From: Pseudomonas sp. GR 6-02
GTDB lineage: Bacteria; Pseudomonadota; Gammaproteobacteria; Pseudomonadales; Pseudomonadaceae
DNA: 64,000 nt
Direction: 5' to 3'
Assembly: GCF_001655615.1 (NCBI RefSeq)
Contig: NZ_CP011567.1
Location: forward strand, 868,001-932,000
The translations under genes were made by a program, and so were the position numbers. This document shows, one piece after another, positions 26,828-36,805 of the stretch. Positions within the stretch are counted from its first letter, which is position 1. The number at the start of each line of letters is the position of its first letter. The notes below the pieces were generated by a model. That model was given only the letters and a program-made list of their open reading frames with translations. It was not told the DNA's origin and made no database searches.

Positions 26828-29695
26828 ATGCTCGAGCTCACCATAGAGCAGATATCCATGGGCCAGTCGGCTGTGGATAAAGCCACCGCCTTGCAATTGC
26901 TCGCTGACCGACTCGTGACCGATGGCCTGGTGGCCGACGGTTACCTCGCAGGCTTGCAGGCCCGGGAAGCCCAGGGCTCGACCTTTCTCGGCCAAGGTAT
27001 TGCCATCCCCCATGGCACTCCCGAAACCCGCGATCAGGTATTCGCCACTGGCGTGCGGCTGATGCAGTTTCCTGACGGAGTGGACTGGGGCAATGGCCAG
27101 ATCGTTTATCTGGCCATCGGTATCGCCGCCAAATCCGATGAACACCTGCGCCTGCTGCAACTGCTGACCCGTGCCCTCGGTGAAACCGACCTGGGCCAGG
27201 CCCTGCGTCGCGCCAGTTCCGCCGAAGCCTTGTTGAAATTGCTGCAAGGCGCGCCACAAGAGCTGGCACTGGACGCACAGATGATCGGCCTCGGTGTGTC
27301 CGCCGATGACTTCGAAGAGCTGGTTTGGCGCGGTGCCCGTTTGCTGCGTCAGGCCGATTGCGTGAGCAACGGTTTTGCCGGCGTCTTGCAGCAGGTCGAA
27401 GCGCTGCCGCTGGGCGATGGCCTGTGGTGGCTGCACAGCGAACAAACGGTGAAGCGTCCCGGCCTGGCGTTCGTTACCCCGGACAAACCCATCCGCTACC
27501 TCGGTCAGCCGCTGAGCGGGCTGTTCTGCCTGGCCAGCCTCGGTGAAGCCCATCAGGCGCTGCTCGAACGTCTTTGCGCGTTGCTGATTGAAGGTCGCGG
27601 CCATGAATTGGGCCGTGCCACCAGTAGCCGCGCGGTGCTGGAGGTCCTTGGCGGTGAAGTGCCGGCGGACTGGCCGAGCGCACGCATTGCCCTGGCCAAC
27701 GCCCACGGTTTGCATGCGCGCCCGGCGAAGATCCTCGCGCAACTGGCGAAAAGTTTTGAAGGCGAGATCCGTATACGCATCGTCGATGGTCACGACAGCG
27801 CGGTGTCGGTGAAGAGTTTGAGCAAACTGCTCAGCCTTGGCGCCCGTCGCGGTCAGGTGCTGGAACTCATCGCCGAACCGGTCATCGCCGCCGACGCCTT
27901 GCCGGCCTTGCTGGCGGCCATCGAAGAAGGCCTCGGTGAAGAAGTCGAGCCGCTGCCCGTGGTAAGCCAGCAGCGCGAAGTGCTCGTGGAGGTGGAGGTC
28001 GCCGAAACACTGCTCGCGCCAGCGTCCGGCAGCCTGATTCAGGCGATTGCCGCGGCACCGGGGATCGCCATCGGCCCGGCGCATATTCAAGTGCTGCAAG
28101 TCATCGATTACCCGCTGCGCGGTGAGTCCGCGGCCATCGAGCGCGAGCGTCTCAAGCAAGCGCTGGCCGATGTGCGTCGTGACATCGAAGGCCTGATCGA
28201 GCGCAGCAAGGCCAAAGCGATTCGCGAGATTTTCATCACCCATCAGGAAATGCTCGACGATCCGGAATTGACCGACGAAGTCGAAACCCGCCTCAAGCAA
28301 GGTGAAAGCGCCGAAGCGGCGTGGATGACGGTGATCGAAGCCGCCGCCAAACAACAGGAAGCGCTGCAGGACGCGTTGCTCGCCGAACGTGCCGCCGACT
28401 TGCGCGACATTGGCCGTCGGGTGCTGGCGCATTTGTGTGGCGTCGAAACGCCTGCGGAGCCTGCGCAACCGTACATTCTGGTGATGGACGAAGTCGGCCC
28501 GTCGGATGTGGCGCGTCTTGATCCGACGCGCGTCGCCGGCATTCTCACCGCTCGCGGTGGTGCCACGGCCCACAGTGCGATTGTCGCCCGGGCCCTGGGT
28601 ATTCCGGCACTGGTGGGCGCCGGCGCCGCCGTGTTGCTGCTGAAACCGGGCACGCCGCTGTTGATCGATGGCCAACGCGGCCGCCTGCACGTGGACGCCG
28701 ATGCCGCGACCTTGCAGCGCGCCACCGAAGAGCGCGACACCCGCGAACTGCGCCTCAAAGCCGCCGCCGAACAACGCCATCAACCGGCGCTGACCACCGA
28801 CGGCCACCCCGTGGAAGTGTTCGCCAATATCGGTGAAAGCGCTGGCGTCACCAGCGCGGTGGAGCAGGGCGCCGAAGGCATTGGCCTGTTGCGCACCGAA
28901 CTGATTTTCATGGCTCATTCACAAGCACCGGACGAGGCCACCCAGGAAGTCGAATACCGTCGTGTACTCGATGGCCTGGCCGGGCGACCGCTGGTGGTGC
29001 GCACCCTCGACGTCGGTGGCGACAAACCGCTGCCGTACTGGCCGATCGCCAAAGAAGAGAACCCGTTCCTCGGTGTGCGTGGCATTCGCCTGACCCTGCA
29101 ACGTCCGCAGGTCATGGAAGCGCAATTGCGCGCCTTGCTGCGTGCGGCGGATAACCGTCCCTTGCGGATCATGTTCCCGATGGTCGGCAGCGTCGATGAG
29201 TGGCGCCAGGCTCGGGACATGACCGAACGTCTGCGTCTGGAAATCCCGGTCGCCGATCTGCAACTGGGGATCATGATCGAAGTGCCGTCGGCCGCCTTGC
29301 TGGCGCCGGTATTGGCCAAGGAAGTGGACTTCTTCAGCGTCGGCACCAACGACCTGACCCAGTACACCCTGGCCATCGACCGTGGTCACCCGACTTTGTC
29401 GGCCCAGGCTGACGGCTTGCACCCGGCGGTGCTGCAACTGATCGACATCACCGTGCGTGCGGCTCATGCTCATGGCAAGTGGGTCGGCGTGTGCGGTGAA
29501 CTGGCGGCTGATCCGCTGGCGGTGCCGGTGCTGGTGGGCCTGGGTGTGGATGAGTTGAGCGTGTCGGGCCGCAGCATTGCCGAGGTCAAGGCGCGCATTC
29601 GCGAACTCAGCCTGACCCAGACTCAAACCCTTGCCCAACAGGCCCTGGCCGTGGGCAGCGCGAACGAAGTCCGCGCATTAGTGGAGGCGCTGTAA
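26828..29695 (+). CDS. fruB: PTS fructose multiphosphoryl transfer protein FruB (EIIA-HPr-EI)
   Basis: FruB relays phosphate from PEP to FruA for fructose uptake. The 955 residues contain, in order: an EIIA-Fru domain (~1-145; phosphohistidine H62 in AIPHGTPE), a linker or modulator region (~150-275), an HPr domain (~280-370; H296 in GLHARPAKI), and an EI domain from ~400 with the phosphohistidine H582 in GGATAHSAIVARA and the PEP-binding barrel (GLLRTE, GVRGIRLTL, MIEVPSA, FSVGTNDLTQYTLA, GVCGELA). This fused EI is the hallmark of the Pseudomonas fructose PTS. The stop overlaps the fruK ATG by one base (TAATG). Confidence 0.97.
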   Translation: MLELTIEQISMGQSAVDKATALQLLADRLVTDGLVADGYLAGLQAREAQGSTFLGQGIAIPHGTPETRDQVFATGVRLMQFPDGVDWGNGQIVYLAIGIAAKSDEHLRLLQLLTRALGETDLGQALRRASSAEALLKLLQGAPQELALDAQMIGLGVSADDFEELVWRGARLLRQADCVSNGFAGVLQQVEALPLGDGLWWLHSEQTVKRPGLAFVTPDKPIRYLGQPLSGLFCLASLGEAHQALLERLCALLIEGRGHELGRATSSRAVLEVLGGEVPADWPSARIALANAHGLHARPAKILAQLAKSFEGEIRIRIVDGHDSAVSVKSLSKLLSLGARRGQVLELIAEPVIAADALPALLAAIEEGLGEEVEPLPVVSQQREVLVEVEVAETLLAPASGSLIQAIAAAPGIAIGPAHIQVLQVIDYPLRGESAAIERERLKQALADVRRDIEGLIERSKAKAIREIFITHQEMLDDPELTDEVETRLKQGESAEAAWMTVIEAAAKQQEALQDALLAERAADLRDIGRRVLAHLCGVETPAEPAQPYILVMDEVGPSDVARLDPTRVAGILTARGGATAHSAIVARALGIPALVGAGAAVLLLKPGTPLLIDGQRGRLHVDADAATLQRATEERDTRELRLKAAAEQRHQPALTTDGHPVEVFANIGESAGVTSAVEQGAEGIGLLRTELIFMAHSQAPDEATQEVEYRRVLDGLAGRPLVVRTLDVGGDKPLPYWPIAKEENPFLGVRGIRLTLQRPQVMEAQLRALLRAADNRPLRIMFPMVGSVDEWRQARDMTERLRLEIPVADLQLGIMIEVPSAALLAPVLAKEVDFFSVGTNDLTQYTLAIDRGHPTLSAQADGLHPAVLQLIDITVRAAHAHGKWVGVCGELAADPLAVPVLVGLGVDELSVSGRSIAEVKARIRELSLTQTQTLAQQALAVGSANEVRALVEAL

Positions 29696-30636
29696 TGGCC
29701 AAGATCTTAACCCTGACCCTCAACCCGGCGCTGGACCTTACCGTTCAATTGCCGATGCTTGTGCCCGGTCAGGTCAATCGCAGCGACGAAATGCACACCC
29801 ACGCCGCCGGCAAAGGGGTGAACGTGGCACAGGTGCTGGCCGACCTCGGGCATCAGCTGACCGTCAGCGGATTTCTCGGGGAAGACAACCTTCAGGCGTT
29901 CGAAACCCTGTTCGCCAAACGCGGCTTCACCGACGCGTTTATCCGCGTCCCCGGCGAGACCCGCAGCAATATCAAACTGGCGGAAAACGATGGGCGCATC
30001 ACCGATATCAACGGCCCGGGGCCGCGGGTCAGTGAAGCGGCGCAGCAGGCTTTGCTCGATCGGCTCGACCAGATTGCACCAGGGCATGACGCCGTCGTGG
30101 TGGCCGGCAGTTTGCCCCGTGGCGTGAGTGCTCAATGGTTGCGGGAGTTGATCCTGCGCTTGAAAAAACGCGGCTTGAACGTTGCGCTCGACACCAGCGG
30201 TGAAGCCTTGCGCGCCGGCCTGTCGGCTGGCCCGTGGCTGATCAAGCCCAACACTGAAGAGCTGGCTGAAGCACTGGATTGCGAAGTGGTTTCCGTGGGC
30301 GCCCAAGCCGAGGCCGCGAGCCGTTTGCACGCTCATGGCATCGAGCACGTGGTGATTTCCCACGGTGCCGACGGGGTGAACTGGTTCAGTGTCGGCTCGG
30401 CGATGCATGCCACACCGCCCAAGGTCAGCGTGGTCAGTACCGTCGGTGCGGGGGATTCGTTGCTGGCGGGCATGTTGCACGGCTTGCTCAGTGCCGATAC
30501 GCCTGAACAGACCTTGCGCACCGCCACTGCGATTGCAGCCATGGCCGTCACCCAGATCGGTTTTGGCATCGGCGACGCCGCGCAACTGGCGCAGCTCGAA
30601 CAGGGCGTGCGCGTGCGCCCCCTGACAGAACAATAA
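29695..30636 (+). CDS. fruK: 1-phosphofructokinase
   Basis: FruK phosphorylates the fructose-1-phosphate made by the PTS to fructose-1,6-bisphosphate, and so also consumes the Cra inducer. The 313-residue PfkB-family protein has the N-terminal LNPALDLTV motif, substrate loop GKGVNVAQVL, GSLPRGVS, and the anion-hole/catalytic motif STVGAGDSLLAGML near residue 258. Translation is coupled to fruB by a one-base overlap, and fruA follows after 11 bp. Confidence 0.97.
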   Translation: MAKILTLTLNPALDLTVQLPMLVPGQVNRSDEMHTHAAGKGVNVAQVLADLGHQLTVSGFLGEDNLQAFETLFAKRGFTDAFIRVPGETRSNIKLAENDGRITDINGPGPRVSEAAQQALLDRLDQIAPGHDAVVVAGSLPRGVSAQWLRELILRLKKRGLNVALDTSGEALRAGLSAGPWLIKPNTEELAEALDCEVVSVGAQAEAASRLHAHGIEHVVISHGADGVNWFSVGSAMHATPPKVSVVSTVGAGDSLLAGMLHGLLSADTPEQTLRTATAIAAMAVTQIGFGIGDAAQLAQLEQGVRVRPLTEQ

Positions 30637-30647
30637 GAGGGTTTGCA

Positions 30648-32387
30648 ATGAAATTAGCCATTGTTACGGCCTGCCCGAACGGCATGGTCACCAGTGTGCT
30701 GTGTGCTCGTCTGCTCGATGCAGCGGCCCAGCGTCAGGGCTGGAGCACCAGTGTCGAAGTCGTGGATGCAGCCCATCCGGAACGTCAATTGTCGGCGGCG
30801 ATCATCGAGGCCGCCGAGTGGGTGTTGCTGGTCACCAGCGCACCGGTGGATATGTCACGGTTTATCGGCAAACGGGTGTTCCAGAGCACCCCGGCCCAGG
30901 CTCTGCAAGATGTCGAAGCGGTGCTGCGCCGTGGGGTAGAGGAAGCCGAGGTTTACGTCGCGCCCGCAGCCACCGCTGAACCTGCCGCGGTTGCTAAACA
31001 GGCGCCACGCCTGGTGGCCGTCACCGCGTGCCCGACCGGTGTCGCCCACACCTTCATGGCCGCCGAAGCCTTGCAGCAAGCGGCCAAGCGTCTGGGTTAC
31101 GACCTGCAAGTGGAAACCCAGGGCTCGGTCGGCGCACGCAATCCGCTTAGTGCAGAGGCGATTGCCGATGCTGATGTGGTGCTGCTGGCGGCAGACATCG
31201 AAGTTGCCACCGAGCGTTTTGCCGGCAAGAAAATCTACCGCTGCGGCACAGGCATCGCCCTGAAACAGGCCGAAGCGACGCTGAACAAAGCCCTGGCCGA
31301 AGGCAAGCAGGAAAGCGCTGCGACCGGCGCCAAAGGCCCGGCCAAGCAAGAGAAGACCGGTATCTACAAACACCTGCTGACCGGTGTCTCGTACATGTTG
31401 CCGATGGTGGTGGCGGGCGGTCTGATGATTGCCTTGTCCTTCGTGTTCGGCATCACCGCGTTCAAGGAGCAAGGCACGCTCGCGGCGGCGCTGATGCAGA
31501 TCGGCGGCGAGAGCGCGTTCAAACTGATGGTGCCGCTGTTGGCGGGTTACATCGCCTACTCGATCGCTGACCGTCCGGGCCTGGCGCCGGGGATGATCGG
31601 TGGTTTGTTGGCGAGCACGCTCGGTGCCGGTTTCATCGGCGGGATCATTGCTGGTTTCATCGCCGGCTATGCGGCCCAGGCGATCAACCGTTATGCGCGC
31701 TTGCCGCAAAGTCTTGAGGCGCTGAAGCCGATCCTGATCATTCCGTTGCTGGCGAGCCTGTTTACCGGTCTGGTGATGATCTACGTGGTTGGCAAACCGG
31801 TGGCCGGGATGCTTGCGGGGCTTACCCATTTCCTCGACAGCATGGGCACCACCAACGCAATTCTGCTCGGTGTGCTGCTGGGCGGCATGATGTGCGTCGA
31901 CCTTGGTGGGCCGATCAACAAGGCGGCTTACGCGTTTTCGGTGGGGCTGCTGGCATCGCAGAGTTATGCACCGATGGCCGCGACCATGGCCGCCGGCATG
32001 GTGCCGCCGATTGGCCTGGGCATCGCCACGTTGATTGCCCGGCGCAAGTTCGCCCAGACGGAACGCGAGGCCGGTAAAGCGGCGCTGGTGCTGGGGCTGT
32101 GCTTTATCTCCGAAGGGGCGATTCCGTTCGCGGCCAAAGACCCGCTGCGGGTGATTCCGGCGAGCATCGCCGGCGGTGCGCTGACCGGCGCGTTGTCGAT
32201 GTACTTCGGCTGCAAACTCATGGCGCCGCACGGTGGATTGTTTGTGATGCTGATTCCGAATGCGATCAACCATGCGCTGTTGTATCTGCTGGCGATCGTG
32301 GCCGGGAGTCTGCTGACGGCGGTGGTGTATTCGGTGCTCAAGCGACCGGAAACAGTGGAACTGGCGCTGGAGCCGGCTAACGCTTAA
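30648..32387 (+). CDS. fruA: PTS fructose transporter subunit EIIBC
   Basis: FruA imports fructose and phosphorylates it at C1. The 579 residues carry two N-terminal IIB-like modules and a membrane IIC domain. The first module (~1-110) has a CPNG motif with C9; the second (~122-220) has VTACPTGVAHTFMAAEAL with the likely phosphocysteine C128. An Ala/Gln-rich linker leads to IIC (~240-570), with eight or more hydrophobic segments and the conserved GGPINKAAYAFS and FISEGAIPFAAKDP loops. The tandem IIB'-IIB-IIC layout is typical of Fru permeases. Confidence 0.96.
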   Translation: MKLAIVTACPNGMVTSVLCARLLDAAAQRQGWSTSVEVVDAAHPERQLSAAIIEAAEWVLLVTSAPVDMSRFIGKRVFQSTPAQALQDVEAVLRRGVEEAEVYVAPAATAEPAAVAKQAPRLVAVTACPTGVAHTFMAAEALQQAAKRLGYDLQVETQGSVGARNPLSAEAIADADVVLLAADIEVATERFAGKKIYRCGTGIALKQAEATLNKALAEGKQESAATGAKGPAKQEKTGIYKHLLTGVSYMLPMVVAGGLMIALSFVFGITAFKEQGTLAAALMQIGGESAFKLMVPLLAGYIAYSIADRPGLAPGMIGGLLASTLGAGFIGGIIAGFIAGYAAQAINRYARLPQSLEALKPILIIPLLASLFTGLVMIYVVGKPVAGMLAGLTHFLDSMGTTNAILLGVLLGGMMCVDLGGPINKAAYAFSVGLLASQSYAPMAATMAAGMVPPIGLGIATLIARRKFAQTEREAGKAALVLGLCFISEGAIPFAAKDPLRVIPASIAGGALTGALSMYFGCKLMAPHGGLFVMLIPNAINHALLYLLAIVAGSLLTAVVYSVLKRPETVELALEPANA

Positions 32388-32392
32388 CAGCC

Positions 32393-32492
32393 AAAGATCG
32401 CAGCCTTTGGCAGCTCCCGGCCAGAACAGTGTTCGACCGCGATATGGCGGCGTACATCGAGCCTGGAGCTGCTGGAGGGTGCGATCTTTTTT
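32393..32492. repeat. Inverted repeat of the GATCGCAGCCTT family; likely fruA terminator
   Basis: Arm AAAGATCGCAGCCTTTGGCA (32393 on, to 32417) pairs imperfectly with an arm ending GCGATCTTT at 32489, followed by more T residues. The same unit occurs at 61278-61354. The T-run after the second arm makes it usable as the terminator of fruBKA. Confidence 0.7.
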
Positions 32493-32510
32493 GTGTCATA
32501 CCTGATTCAT
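32493..32510 (+). promoter_or_regulatory. Candidate Pho box upstream of phoD
   Basis: GTGTCAT-ACCT-GATTCAT gives two 7-mers with 11-bp period, resembling CTGTCAT-N4-CTGTCAT (six of seven, then four of seven matches). It is 39 bp before the ATG; a weak TTTAGT -10 lies at 32521-32526. Confidence 0.4.
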
Positions 32511-32549
32511 GCGGCCATGCTTTAGTTTTCCTTTTTCAGGGAGAGCACC

Positions 32550-34091
32550 ATGAGCGAATTCGACCTCGGCCGCCGTCGTGTCATACAAGCTGTCGGAGCC
32601 GGGCTGTTGCTGCCCGGGCTGGCGCCGGCGGTGATCGCATCGGTCAAGGATCGGCCGCAACTCACCGATGGTGTGCAGTCCGGCGACCTGTTGGGCGACC
32701 GGGCGATGATCTGGAGCCGTAGCGATCGCGCGGCGCGGATGGTGGTGGAATGGGACACGCGCAGCCTGTTCAGCAACCCTCGTCGATTCGTCTCGCCATT
32801 GGCCGATGCCGGCACCGATTTCACCGCTCGGGTCGAACTCACCGGCCTGCCTGCCGATCAGGCAATTTTCTACCGCGTGACGTTCGAAGACGCCCAGAGC
32901 GGTGTCGCCAGCGAACCGTGGTTCGGCCATCTGCGCAGTGTGCCCAGCGCTCGGCGGAATATTCGCTTCGTCTGGAGTGGCGACACGGTTGGCCAAGGCT
33001 TCGGCATCAACCCGGACATCGGCGGCATGCGCATCTACGAAGCCATGCGTCTGCGCCTGCCGGACTTTTTTATCCACAGCGGTGACACCATCTACGCCGA
33101 CGGCCCTGTGCCGGCGCAACTGACCACCGAAAGCGGCCGGGTGTGGCGCAACGTCACCAGCGAAGCCAAGAGCAAAGTCGCCGAAACCCTCGACGAGTAT
33201 CGCGGCAATTACCGCTACAACCTGATGGACGAAAACGTCCGTCGTTTCAACGCCGAAGTGCCGCAGATCTGGCAGTGGGACGACCACGAAGTGGTGAACA
33301 ACTGGTCGCCGGGCAAGCAACTGGATGATCGCTACAAGAGCAAAGATATCCACAGCCTGGTGGGCCGCGCACGGCAGGCCTGGCTGGAATATGCGCCGAT
33401 GCGTTTGCAGAGCGCCGACGGTGGCGGGCGGATTTATCGCAAGCTGAGTTATGGGCCGATGCTCGATGTGTTCGTGCTCGACATGCGCAGCTACCGGGGT
33501 GCCAATGACGACAACCTTGGTGCCGCCAAACCGTTCCTCGGTCGAGAGCAATTGGATTGGCTCAAACGTGAATTGAAAGGCTCCCAGGCTCAATGGAAAG
33601 TCATCGCCGCCGACATGCCTATCGGCCTCGGCGTCCCGGACGGCGAAGTCAGCCCCGGTGTGGCGCGTTGGGAGGCGGTGGCCAACGGTGATCCGGGCCC
33701 GGCTCAAGGCCGTGAGCTGGAGATCGCTGAGTTACTGAGCTTTCTGCGGGCGCAGCAGGTGCGCAATTTCGTTTGGCTGACGGCGGATGTGCATTATTGC
33801 GCGGCGCACCATTACCATCCTGATCGCGCGGCGTTCCAGGACTTCGAACCGTTCTGGGAATTTGTCGCGGGGCCACTGAATGCGGGGAGCTTCGGGCCGA
33901 ATGCGCTGGATAAAACCTTCGGCCCCGAGGTGGTGTTCCAGAAGGCTCCCGCGGCGCAGAACACCTCGCCGTTTGCCGGGTTTCAGTTTTTTGGCGAGGT
34001 GAACATCGATGGGCAGTCGGGGGAGTTGAGTGTCGTGCTGCGGGATCTGGATGGGGTGGGGGTGTTCGAGCGTAAGTTGCAGCCGGTTTGA
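32550..34091 (+). CDS. phoD: Alkaline phosphatase D family protein (PhoD-like, Tat-exported)
   Basis: PhoD enzymes are secreted Fe/Ca-dependent phosphodiesterase/phosphomonoesterases for phosphate scavenging. The 513-residue protein starts with a twin-arginine region, LGRRRVIQAVGAGLLLPG, typical of Tat export. The PhoD domain follows: a fibronectin-like N-part, then SGDTVGQGFG, HSGDTIYADGP, IWQWDDHEVVNNW, FVLDMRSYRG, KVIAADMPIG and the metal-binding VWLTADVHYCAAHHY. ATG 32550 follows AGGGAGAG. It is convergent with piuB; a shared hairpin separates them. Confidence 0.92.
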   Translation: MSEFDLGRRRVIQAVGAGLLLPGLAPAVIASVKDRPQLTDGVQSGDLLGDRAMIWSRSDRAARMVVEWDTRSLFSNPRRFVSPLADAGTDFTARVELTGLPADQAIFYRVTFEDAQSGVASEPWFGHLRSVPSARRNIRFVWSGDTVGQGFGINPDIGGMRIYEAMRLRLPDFFIHSGDTIYADGPVPAQLTTESGRVWRNVTSEAKSKVAETLDEYRGNYRYNLMDENVRRFNAEVPQIWQWDDHEVVNNWSPGKQLDDRYKSKDIHSLVGRARQAWLEYAPMRLQSADGGGRIYRKLSYGPMLDVFVLDMRSYRGANDDNLGAAKPFLGREQLDWLKRELKGSQAQWKVIAADMPIGLGVPDGEVSPGVARWEAVANGDPGPAQGRELEIAELLSFLRAQQVRNFVWLTADVHYCAAHHYHPDRAAFQDFEPFWEFVAGPLNAGSFGPNALDKTFGPEVVFQKAPAAQNTSPFAGFQFFGEVNIDGQSGELSVVLRDLDGVGVFERKLQPV

Positions 34092-34098
34092 GGGCAGC

Positions 34099-34133
34099 AT
34101 GATTGTTCCCACGCTTTGCGTGGGAACAATCAT
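34099..34133. terminator. Bidirectional hairpin between phoD and piuB (repeat of GTTCCCACGC family)
   Basis: Perfect 16-bp arms ATGATTGTTCCCACGC (34099-34114) and GCGTGGGAACAATCAT (34118-34133) enclose a TTT loop. A related hairpin lies at 40703-40734. No long T-run follows, so it may act as an mRNA end stabiliser as much as a terminator. Confidence 0.65.
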
Positions 34134-34141
34134 CAACGGTG

Positions 34142-36670
34142 TCAGTAAACGTCGCGGCGGTAGCGGCCCTGTTCGATCAGGCGCTCGACTTCATCCGCAC
34201 CCAGCACGTCGTTAAGCACTTGGTCCACCCCTGACGCCATCCCCTGCAAACTGCCGCAGATGTAAATCACGGCGCCATCGGCCAGCCATTTCTTCAGCTC
34301 GCCGGCAGACTCGCGCAGGCGATCCTGCACATAGATTTTCTCGGCCTGATCGCGGGAAAACGCCAGGTCCAGACGCGCCAGATCACCGTTGATCAACCAC
34401 TCTTCCAGTTCCGCGCGGCAAAGAAAATCGTGCTCGCGATTACGCTCGCCAAACAGCAACCAGTGACGCTGTTGCCCGTCGGCAATCCGTGCCTTGAGCA
34501 AACTGCGCAACCCGGCCAGCCCGGTGCCGTTGCCCAGCAGGATCATCGGCACCGGTTCGTTCGGCATATGGAAACCACTGTTGCGCCGCACCCGCAGGTT
34601 GACGTGGCTGCCCACAGGCACGTGTTCGGTCAACCAGCCGGAGCCGATGCCCAGGCTGCCGTCTGGGTGCCGCTCCTGACGCACGATCAATTCCAGCACG
34701 CCGTCGGCGGCGATCGAGGCGATGGAGTATTCGCGCAGGGCCAGTGGCACCAACGCATTCACCAGCGCTTGCGCGTGCAGGCCGACCAGATGAGCGCGGT
34801 TCTCGGGCAGTTGGCGGCTGGCCAGGGCTTGCTCCAGAGACTGCGACAGGCCATCGAGTTCAACCGTGGCTCGACCGTCAATTCCCAGGCCTTCGAGGAA
34901 ATGCTCGATGGCCCACGCACCATTGCGCGGCAGCACTTCCACCAGATCACCGGCCAGCCAACTGCTGGTGCTGGGAGCGGTGAGGCCGAGCAAGTACACG
35001 GGAGCTCCACTGCTGTCCGGGTTCATCAATTCGCGGCGGGTCAGGGTCCAGTTGTCGTAGCTGGGCGCTTGCCAGGTGTCGACCGGTGCCTGACCCGTCA
35101 GCAGACCGAGTTGCTGTTGCCAGTGACGCAGGGCGTAAGGGTCGCCACCGTCGACTTCAACCGGGGCGAACAAGGTCTTGCCGCCGTGCTCGCCCAGCCA
35201 GATGTGCAAGCGACGGGCGAAGCCGCAGAAGTGTTGATACTGGCGGTCACCGAGGCCGAGAACGGCATAGTTCAGGCGTTTAAGACTCGGTGCACGCCCC
35301 AGCACTTTACGTTCGAAACCGCGGGCGCTGTCCGGCGCTTCGCCGTCGCCGAAGGTGCTGACCACAAACAGTGCGTTGCTGGAGTCTCGCAGGTCCTGTT
35401 CGCTGACATCGGCCAGCGGTTGAACCTTCACCGATAATCCGGCGGCCTGCAATTGCCCGGCAGTCTGCCAGGCGAGCTGCTCGGCAAACCCGCTCTGGCT
35501 GGCGAAGCCGATCAGCCATGCCGGTGCGTCGCTACCCGGTTGCTCAAGGCCTTTACGGGCATCCTTGATCTGACGTTTCTTGCGTCGGCGGTCCAGGTAC
35601 AGCAACCAGCCCGTGACGAAAAACAGCGGCATGCTCAGCGCGGTGATGGTCAGGATGATCCGCCCGACCAGCCCGAAATAACTGCCGACGTGCAGTGCAT
35701 AAATACTGGTCAGCAACTGCGCCTTGAGGCTCTTGTCGCTGTAGCGGTCATGACGGCTGACGGCGCCGGTCACCGGATCGAGGGTGATCTGGTTCCGTGC
35801 CTGGTCGTGGGGTGAATCCTTCAGCAGGTAGAACACGGTTGCCGGTTGCCCGGCCACGGGCGGCATCCGAACGTTGTAGGACGAAAGACCAGGGCCGGCG
35901 GCGCTGTAGATGCTGCTCCACATCGCGGCGTAATCGGCGGTGGGGGCCGGGCCGCTTGGCGCAGGGCCGCGACCACTGCGAACCCGCTCGTTTTGCGGCG
36001 AGTCGGCCAGCAGCCTGGTCAGCCCTTTGTTGTACCACTCGTACGACCAGGACAACCCGGTCAACGCCGCCAAAAGGTAGAACACCAGGCACCAGGTGCC
36101 GGCCACCGAGTGCAGGTCCCAGTTGAAGCTGCGACCTTTTTTCTTCCAGTCCAGCGTCAGCCAGGCGCGCCAGCTTTTCCACTGGCGCGGCCAGCGCAGG
36201 TACAGGCCGGACAGGCAGAAGAACACCAGAATCAGCGTGCAGGCGCCGGTGATCTGCCGGCCGGTATCACCCATGGCGAGGAAGCGGTGCAACTGCAGCA
36301 TCAGGCCGAAGAAGTCCTGGCCGGTGACGTCGCCCATGAACTCGGCGGTGTACGGGTCGAAATAACGCATCTGCCCGCGACGTTCGCCGGGCGGCGCCGT
36401 GAAGATCACCCGCGCAGCATTGCCGCTGTCGGTCTCGACCCAGAGCATCGAAACGATCTTGCCCGAAGCGCTTTCGATTTTCTCCACCAGTTCGGCCGGT
36501 GGCAGCACTCCGGCGATCTGCTTCTCGACGTGCAGCACGGAGGGGTTCAGCGTTCGCAGGATTTCATCCTGAAACGATACTGCCGCCCCGGTAATGCCCA
36601 TCAGGGCCAGGACCAGTCCGGCGCTGATGCCGAAAAACCAGTGCAACTGGAACAGGGATTTCTTCAACAC
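34142..36670 (-). CDS. piuB: PepSY-TM / flavodoxin / NADPH-flavin reductase fusion (PiuB-type iron reductase)
   Basis: The 842-residue membrane flavoprotein probably moves electrons from NADPH across the inner membrane to reduce siderophore iron. Residues ~1-375 form a PepSY-associated TM domain (first helix [20 protein letters not shown]; further helices ~145-160, ~195-215 and ~345-365). A flavodoxin domain follows (~385-530, [10 protein letters not shown] and [16 protein letters not shown]). A ferredoxin-reductase-like FAD/NADPH part ends the protein, with FAD motif REYSIAS, nicotinamide-site [30 protein letters not shown] and a C-terminal tyrosine. It lies downstream of piuA and matches the PA4513 position. 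The substrate is inferred from context. Confidence 0.88.
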   Translation of the reverse strand: MLKKSLFQLHWFFGISAGLVLALMGITGAAVSFQDEILRTLNPSVLHVEKQIAGVLPPAELVEKIESASGKIVSMLWVETDSGNAARVIFTAPPGERRGQMRYFDPYTAEFMGDVTGQDFFGLMLQLHRFLAMGDTGRQITGACTLILVFFCLSGLYLRWPRQWKSWRAWLTLDWKKKGRSFNWDLHSVAGTWCLVFYLLAALTGLSWSYEWYNKGLTRLLADSPQNERVRSGRGPAPSGPAPTADYAAMWSSIYSAAGPGLSSYNVRMPPVAGQPATVFYLLKDSPHDQARNQITLDPVTGAVSRHDRYSDKSLKAQLLTSIYALHVGSYFGLVGRIILTITALSMPLFFVTGWLLYLDRRRKKRQIKDARKGLEQPGSDAPAWLIGFASQSGFAEQLAWQTAGQLQAAGLSVKVQPLADVSEQDLRDSSNALFVVSTFGDGEAPDSARGFERKVLGRAPSLKRLNYAVLGLGDRQYQHFCGFARRLHIWLGEHGGKTLFAPVEVDGGDPYALRHWQQQLGLLTGQAPVDTWQAPSYDNWTLTRRELMNPDSSGAPVYLLGLTAPSTSSWLAGDLVEVLPRNGAWAIEHFLEGLGIDGRATVELDGLSQSLEQALASRQLPENRAHLVGLHAQALVNALVPLALREYSIASIAADGVLELIVRQERHPDGSLGIGSGWLTEHVPVGSHVNLRVRRNSGFHMPNEPVPMILLGNGTGLAGLRSLLKARIADGQQRHWLLFGERNREHDFLCRAELEEWLINGDLARLDLAFSRDQAEKIYVQDRLRESAGELKKWLADGAVIYICGSLQGMASGVDQVLNDVLGADEVERLIEQGRYRRDVY

Positions 36671-36751
36671 GTCGCTCGCCTTGTTCGTTCAAAAGTCATC
36701 ATCACGGCGCGCATTATGCCGTGAGTTGTCGAGAAGCATTCTTTTTTACAC

Positions 36752-36789
36752 GCAAAAGCCCCGTTCACTTTGATGAACGGGGCTTTTGC
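36752..36789 (-). terminator. Intrinsic terminator between piuA and piuB
   Basis: Perfect 16-bp arms GCAAAAGCCCCGTTCA and TGAACGGGGCTTTTGC surround a 6-nt loop. Both flanking genes read on the minus strand, so this would limit piuA-to-piuB read-through or stabilise the piuA mRNA. Confidence 0.85.
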
Positions 36790-36805
36790 CTCCGCACTTC
36801 TGTGA

